From Candidatus Gastranaerophilales bacterium (GTDB taxonomy: Bacteria > Cyanobacteriota > Vampirovibrionia > Gastranaerophilales > Gastranaerophilaceae), in assembly GCA_947588745.1 (NCBI GenBank), contig CANPYW010000017.1:1-43926 (forward strand): a stretch of 43,926 nucleotides of DNA, written 5' to 3'. Shown in pieces: positions 40,326 through 43,926 of the stretch (position 1 is the first letter of the stretch; every line of letters starts with the position of its first letter). Made by a program: the position numbers and the translations under genes. Below the pieces are notes generated by a model. That model was not told the origin of the DNA. It worked only from the letters and a program-made list of their open reading frames with translations, and searched no databases.

Positions 40326-43300
40326 TTATCCATTTTGTTTTGTCCAAGCACTTTCGCCGTTGAAAAGTTTAAGCATTTCATCTCTAGCTTCACCGCCGGC
40401 ATGTTTCATTACATCATTAACGTCTTTGTATCCGTTTTTAGCAAGCCAACCTGCAACATCTTGTTTTACTTTATCAAAGTTGTATGTATAATCGTCGCTT
40501 TTATCACTATTACCACCATTTGCAACGAATTTTTCAATACCCGTTAATGTTGCACTATCATCAGAGTCTAAATCTTCAACATTAACAGCACCGGATACTT
40601 TACCGCTTTTGCTAACATTAAACCAAACTTGTATTTTGTCTTTAGATTTATTAAATTCAGCAGTATCTGAGCCTGTTTTACCTGTATCTTTTACGGTTGA
40701 AGTTTCAACGCTGTATTCAGGTCTTGTTGTGCTTTCAAACAAGCAGTATGTATCGCTTCCGTTTCCGCCGTCCAATGAATTTTTACCAAATCCACCATGG
40801 ATAACATCATCGCCGTTTCCGCCTTTGATTGTATCATTATAATGTGAACCATATATCGTATCGTTGCCGGAACCCGCATTTATGCTTGCACCTTTTGACT
40901 TTTTAATAACTACATCCGTTGCATTTAATGCACGTGCATCAATTTCTTCGGAGAACCAACTGCCTGTATAGCTGTATTCCTTTGCTGTAAAGTCTTTATA
41001 AGTAGCCAGGAATTTATCATTTCTAAGGTCATAAGCTTTTTGATCACCAACATACAATTCAACCGAACCTGATGAAGTAGTTACATCACTTTTACCAAAA
41101 TCCTTTATGGTTATTGTGCTTGTTGTGCCGTCTTCATTTGTATAGCTTATTAAAAGGTTTTTACCCGATATTTGATACGATAATTCTTCTTTGTTTGTGA
41201 AGCCCGTAAGTTTTAAATCGAGATTTTCACCTTTTGAAAGAACAATAACATCATTGCCGTCGCCTTTTTTGTATTCAAATACGTTATTTCCTGAACCGCC
41301 GTTTATAGTATCATTACCTATACCGCCATTTATAGTATCGTTTCCGGCACCGCCTTTTATTGAATCATTCAGTTGACCGCCTACAATAGAGTCATTAATT
41401 GATGAACCTGTTATTTTATTATTTTTATCTTCTTTACCTTCAAAATATATTGTAGCTTCTTTTAAATCCAAATCAGCTTTACTTTTTGATTTTAAAGTAA
41501 ATGAATTTTTGGACTTAAAGAAATCTTTTATAGTAATCATACTATTATCAGGGTCTACATTATCACCTTTTTTGGCGAAATTAATAATTAAATCGTTACC
41601 CGATTTTGTATAGCTGTATTTATTAGCACCGTCAACAATACCTTTTTCATCAAAAGATAAATCTGTATTACTAAAGTCTAATGTAGTTGAACCGCTTCCG
41701 GTTACATAAATTGTATCTTGTCCAAATGTAGCACTCTCATACTTATATGTATTATTGCCTGATTCACCATACAATTTATCGTTACCTAAGCCGCCAATTA
41801 ATACATCATCACCTTTGCCGGCTTTAATAGTATCATTACCAAGTCCACCGGTAATAGTATCATTGCCGCTTGAACCCGTTAATGTATCATAGCCTTCTCC
41901 ACCGGTAATTGTACCACTACCCTTAATTTTTTTACTTGGATTTTTACTTACTTCTTCATTAACTTTACTTAAAGAATTTTTTAAATACCATTTTTCACCA
42001 TTTTTAAATTCAACATAGTCAACAGAAACTTTGCCTTTTTTCTTAAAGTAATCAGCAATCGTAATTGAAGCACCAGTCTTTTTATCGTAGTAAATTACAA
42101 GGCTATTTCCGCTTCTTACAAGTTCAACAGCAGATTTTTCTATGCTTTTAAGTTCAATAATATCTTTACCGGAACCGGAATAAATTGTATCACTACCGCT
42201 TAAAGCGTTTTCATCGTATCTTATAATGTTATTTCCGGACTCACCATATATTTTATCATTGCCGAATGAAGATATTATTACATCATCACCGCTTCCGCCT
42301 TTTAATACATCATTGCCGTTACCGCCTGATAATGTATCATTGCCGGAACCGCCGGATAATGTATCATTGTGATTACCGCCAACCATTGAATCTCTGAATT
42401 TAGTACCGCTGATTTTATTTGTGTTATTTTTATCAATATAATTTTCGTATTCAATAAAGGTTTTTTCCAATATGTCTTTTACGAAAGCCCATTTATCGCC
42501 ATCGTTAACGGATACTCTGCCTGATTCAGCATCTGTTGTAGCCTTTATTATATATTCTATAGAACTATATAATCCCTTTTTAAAGTAATCTTGAATGGTT
42601 ACAGTACCTTTTCCTGTTGAAATTACAAGGCTTCCGTTTTTATTCATATAATGGAAATTTTTTAAAGGATTTTCATCTTTTTGTAAGAAATCGTTAAACT
42701 GAAGTGAATCTTTTCCTGAACCGGGGATGATTACATCATTACTTTTATCTTCTACTTCAGCAGAATACTGCCCGTATACATAATCTTGACCGTCTTCAGT
42801 TTCAGGTGTTGTTTCCATAGTGAATGTTTTAATGGAGGTTTTATCTTCACCTTCACCATATTCTTGAGTTGTATATTTTAAATCTTCAGGATCAGGATTT
42901 ACTGTTAATGTTTCTTTAGCGTTAAAAATATACATATCATTGCCGCTTCCACCATACAATGTATCATCGCCTAAGCCGCCAATTAATGTATCATTGTCGC
43001 TATCACCGTATAATTTATCATCACCGGCTTCACCATACAATACATCGTTACCGTTACCGCCTTTGATAGTATTTTTTGCATAGTTACCATATAATACGTT
43101 CTTTGCATTATTACCTATCAAATTTAAGTTATCAGCCCACGACTTAATATTTGATTCCGTAACAACTAACGACCCAACTTGGTCGGTAGCATCACCTTTG
43201 CTTTTTGCATAGTTTGTACCGGTTAAGAAATCATATAATCTTTGGATTGATATGAATTGAGCACCTTCAATATTACCTAAGAAACCGCCTGTATCAATTA

Positions 43301-43926
43301 CATAAAAACCTATAATATCATTAGCTGATAATTCCTGGTCTTTATATTCGTGTCCTTCAATTTCTAATGTAGTTTGATTTTCGTGTTTTTCGCCACCTTC
43401 ATCAAACCATTCGTGTGTAACATCCTGAGTAGATTTTGTAACATCTCCTCTTACAACACCAACAATGGTTATAGCATGCTGCCCGCCAGAACCGCCGCTA
43501 AATCCGTTTGCTTGACCGCCTACGATAATACCACGACCTTCGCCAATCCATTTTTCAAATTGCTGTGCAAAAGTATACAAATATTCATTTAATACATTCT
43601 TTGATTCTACTACGGTTTTTTTATCTAGGAATGAATCACCTACTACAGTATCTTGTTGACCTTCTTCGTGTACAACTTCTTCTACAGTAACGGTAGTAGT
43701 TTTTGTTGTGGTTGTATGTGTTTCATTTGTTTCTGTTACTATTGTAGTCGTTGTACGTTTATATATATCTTTACCATCTTCATTTTTCTTACCTGTGTTT
43801 TCGTATGTAATGGTAGACTCACCTTGTTCTACTATAGGGGCATCTTCTTTAATCATTTGATTAAATTTATAAAGACCGGCATCGGCTTTTACCCCCATTG
43901 CTCTTAATATGTTTTCTTGCTGCCAA
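40326..43926 (-). CDS. large RTX-type calcium-binding secreted protein, N-terminus cut by right edge
   Basis: At least 1199 codons; the frame stays open through the ATG at 43898 to the window end (WQQENILRAMGVK), so the true start is outside. Residue numbers count from that ATG. A Thr/Glu-rich linker (about 25-80) is followed by a domain with GQHAITIVGVV and NDIIGFYVIDTGG, which resembles the His and Asp half of papain-like or C39-like peptidases. Then come five blocks of GGxGxDxLx nonapeptides (about 266-323, 499-569, 663-721, 829-876, 1006-1053), separated by modules with TITIxDFFKxx that resemble haemolysin-type calcium-binding-related domains. RTX repeats bind calcium after export, usually by a type I system, so this is likely a secreted surface or extracellular protein. 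No exporter is in the window. Confidence 0.88.
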   Translation of the reverse strand, partial: WQQENILRAMGVKADAGLYKFNQMIKEDAPIVEQGESTITYENTGKKNEDGKDIYKRTTTTIVTETNETHTTTTKTTTVTVEEVVHEEGQQDTVVGDSFLDKKTVVESKNVLNEYLYTFAQQFEKWIGEGRGIIVGGQANGFSGGSGGQHAITIVGVVRGDVTKSTQDVTHEWFDEGGEKHENQTTLEIEGHEYKDQELSANDIIGFYVIDTGGFLGNIEGAQFISIQRLYDFLTGTNYAKSKGDATDQVGSLVVTESNIKSWADNLNLIGNNAKNVLYGNYAKNTIKGGNGNDVLYGEAGDDKLYGDSDNDTLIGGLGDDTLYGGSGNDMYIFNAKETLTVNPDPEDLKYTTQEYGEGEDKTSIKTFTMETTPETEDGQDYVYGQYSAEVEDKSNDVIIPGSGKDSLQFNDFLQKDENPLKNFHYMNKNGSLVISTGKGTVTIQDYFKKGLYSSIEYIIKATTDAESGRVSVNDGDKWAFVKDILEKTFIEYENYIDKNNTNKISGTKFRDSMVGGNHNDTLSGGSGNDTLSGGNGNDVLKGGSGDDVIISSFGNDKIYGESGNNIIRYDENALSGSDTIYSGSGKDIIELKSIEKSAVELVRSGNSLVIYYDKKTGASITIADYFKKKGKVSVDYVEFKNGEKWYLKNSLSKVNEEVSKNPSKKIKGSGTITGGEGYDTLTGSSGNDTITGGLGNDTIKAGKGDDVLIGGLGNDKLYGESGNNTYKYESATFGQDTIYVTGSGSTTLDFSNTDLSFDEKGIVDGANKYSYTKSGNDLIINFAKKGDNVDPDNSMITIKDFFKSKNSFTLKSKSKADLDLKEATIYFEGKEDKNNKITGSSINDSIVGGQLNDSIKGGAGNDTINGGIGNDTINGGSGNNVFEYKKGDGNDVIVLSKGENLDLKLTGFTNKEELSYQISGKNLLISYTNEDGTTSTITIKDFGKSDVTTSSGSVELYVGDQKAYDLRNDKFLATYKDFTAKEYSYTGSWFSEEIDARALNATDVVIKKSKGASINAGSGNDTIYGSHYNDTIKGGNGDDVIHGGFGKNSLDGGNGSDTYCLFESTTRPEYSVETSTVKDTGKTGSDTAEFNKSKDKIQVWFNVSKSGKVSGAVNVEDLDSDDSATLTGIEKFVANGGNSDKSDDYTYNFDKVKQDVAGWLAKNGYKDVNDVMKHAGGEARDEMLKLFNGESAWTKQNG

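Noticed and set aside
40740-43100. Regular short DNA repeats resembling a CRISPR array
   Set aside because: They are degenerate in DNA and keep the protein-level GGxGxDxLx pattern, so they are RTX codons.
43896-43898. ATG as the start of the RTX protein
   Set aside because: The frame is open upstream to the window edge with protein-like residues and no ribosome site precedes the ATG.

Overview
The window is AT-rich bacterial chromosome with the standard code and dense, mostly minus-strand operons. The envelope genes (heptose-type kinase, O-antigen ligase-like protein, surface-glycan genes, RTX protein) point to an outer-membrane-bearing bacterium. A DUF4330-type protein, two-start sigma-70 style and the general gene mix would fit a gut relative of the Cyanobacteria (Melainabacteria/Gastranaerophilales type), but this placement is an inference and other AT-rich gut phyla are possible.

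Layout. (1) 1-4.83 kb, plus strand: the right end of an integrated element, with the C-terminal part of a Prim-Pol primase-polymerase, a P-loop replication ATPase, an AT-rich stretch with paired TGTAAT repeats, a small unknown protein and a large serine recombinase whose reading frame runs into the antisense strand of a tRNA-Asn gene. The rest of the element lies left of the window. (2) 4.88-17.8 kb, minus strand: gyrB, a TPR protein, a GAF-GGDEF diguanylate cyclase, a Slt-type lytic transglycosylase, an HldA-like sugar kinase, a DUF4330-like protein, an O-antigen ligase-like protein, sucC, and a sucD gene fused to a radical SAM domain. Most of these are 1-20 bp apart or overlap. (3) 18-23.7 kb: a plus-strand membrane protein, then minus-strand sugar ABC ATPase, a kinase-like protein that lacks the phospho-accepting histidine, a group 2-like sigma factor, a small heat-shock protein, and a tRNA-Leu whose 3' end is repeated in a 182-bp tandem array. 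(4) 23.8-33.5 kb, minus strand: a complete UMP pathway operon pyrK-pyrD-pyrE-pyrB-pyrC-(pyrF-carA fusion)-carB with a clear sigma-70 promoter and a possible leader-peptide attenuator. (5) A plus-strand rhodanese. (6) 34.2-40.2 kb, minus strand: a surface-polysaccharide operon (GT2, CDP-glycerol glycerophosphotransferase-like, three polysaccharide pyruvyl transferase family proteins). (7) A large secreted RTX-type protein, cut by the right edge.

The most striking signal is in region 6. All three consecutive pyruvyl transferase family genes contain a coding G/C homopolymer of exactly 10 bases, while the longest other G/C run I saw in the window is 6. This looks like a clustered phase-variation system for a surface glycan, with three independent switches; one of them sits at a stop codon and would change the C-terminus instead of knocking the gene out. 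Two gene fusions (SucD-radical SAM and PyrF-CarA) are also unusual.
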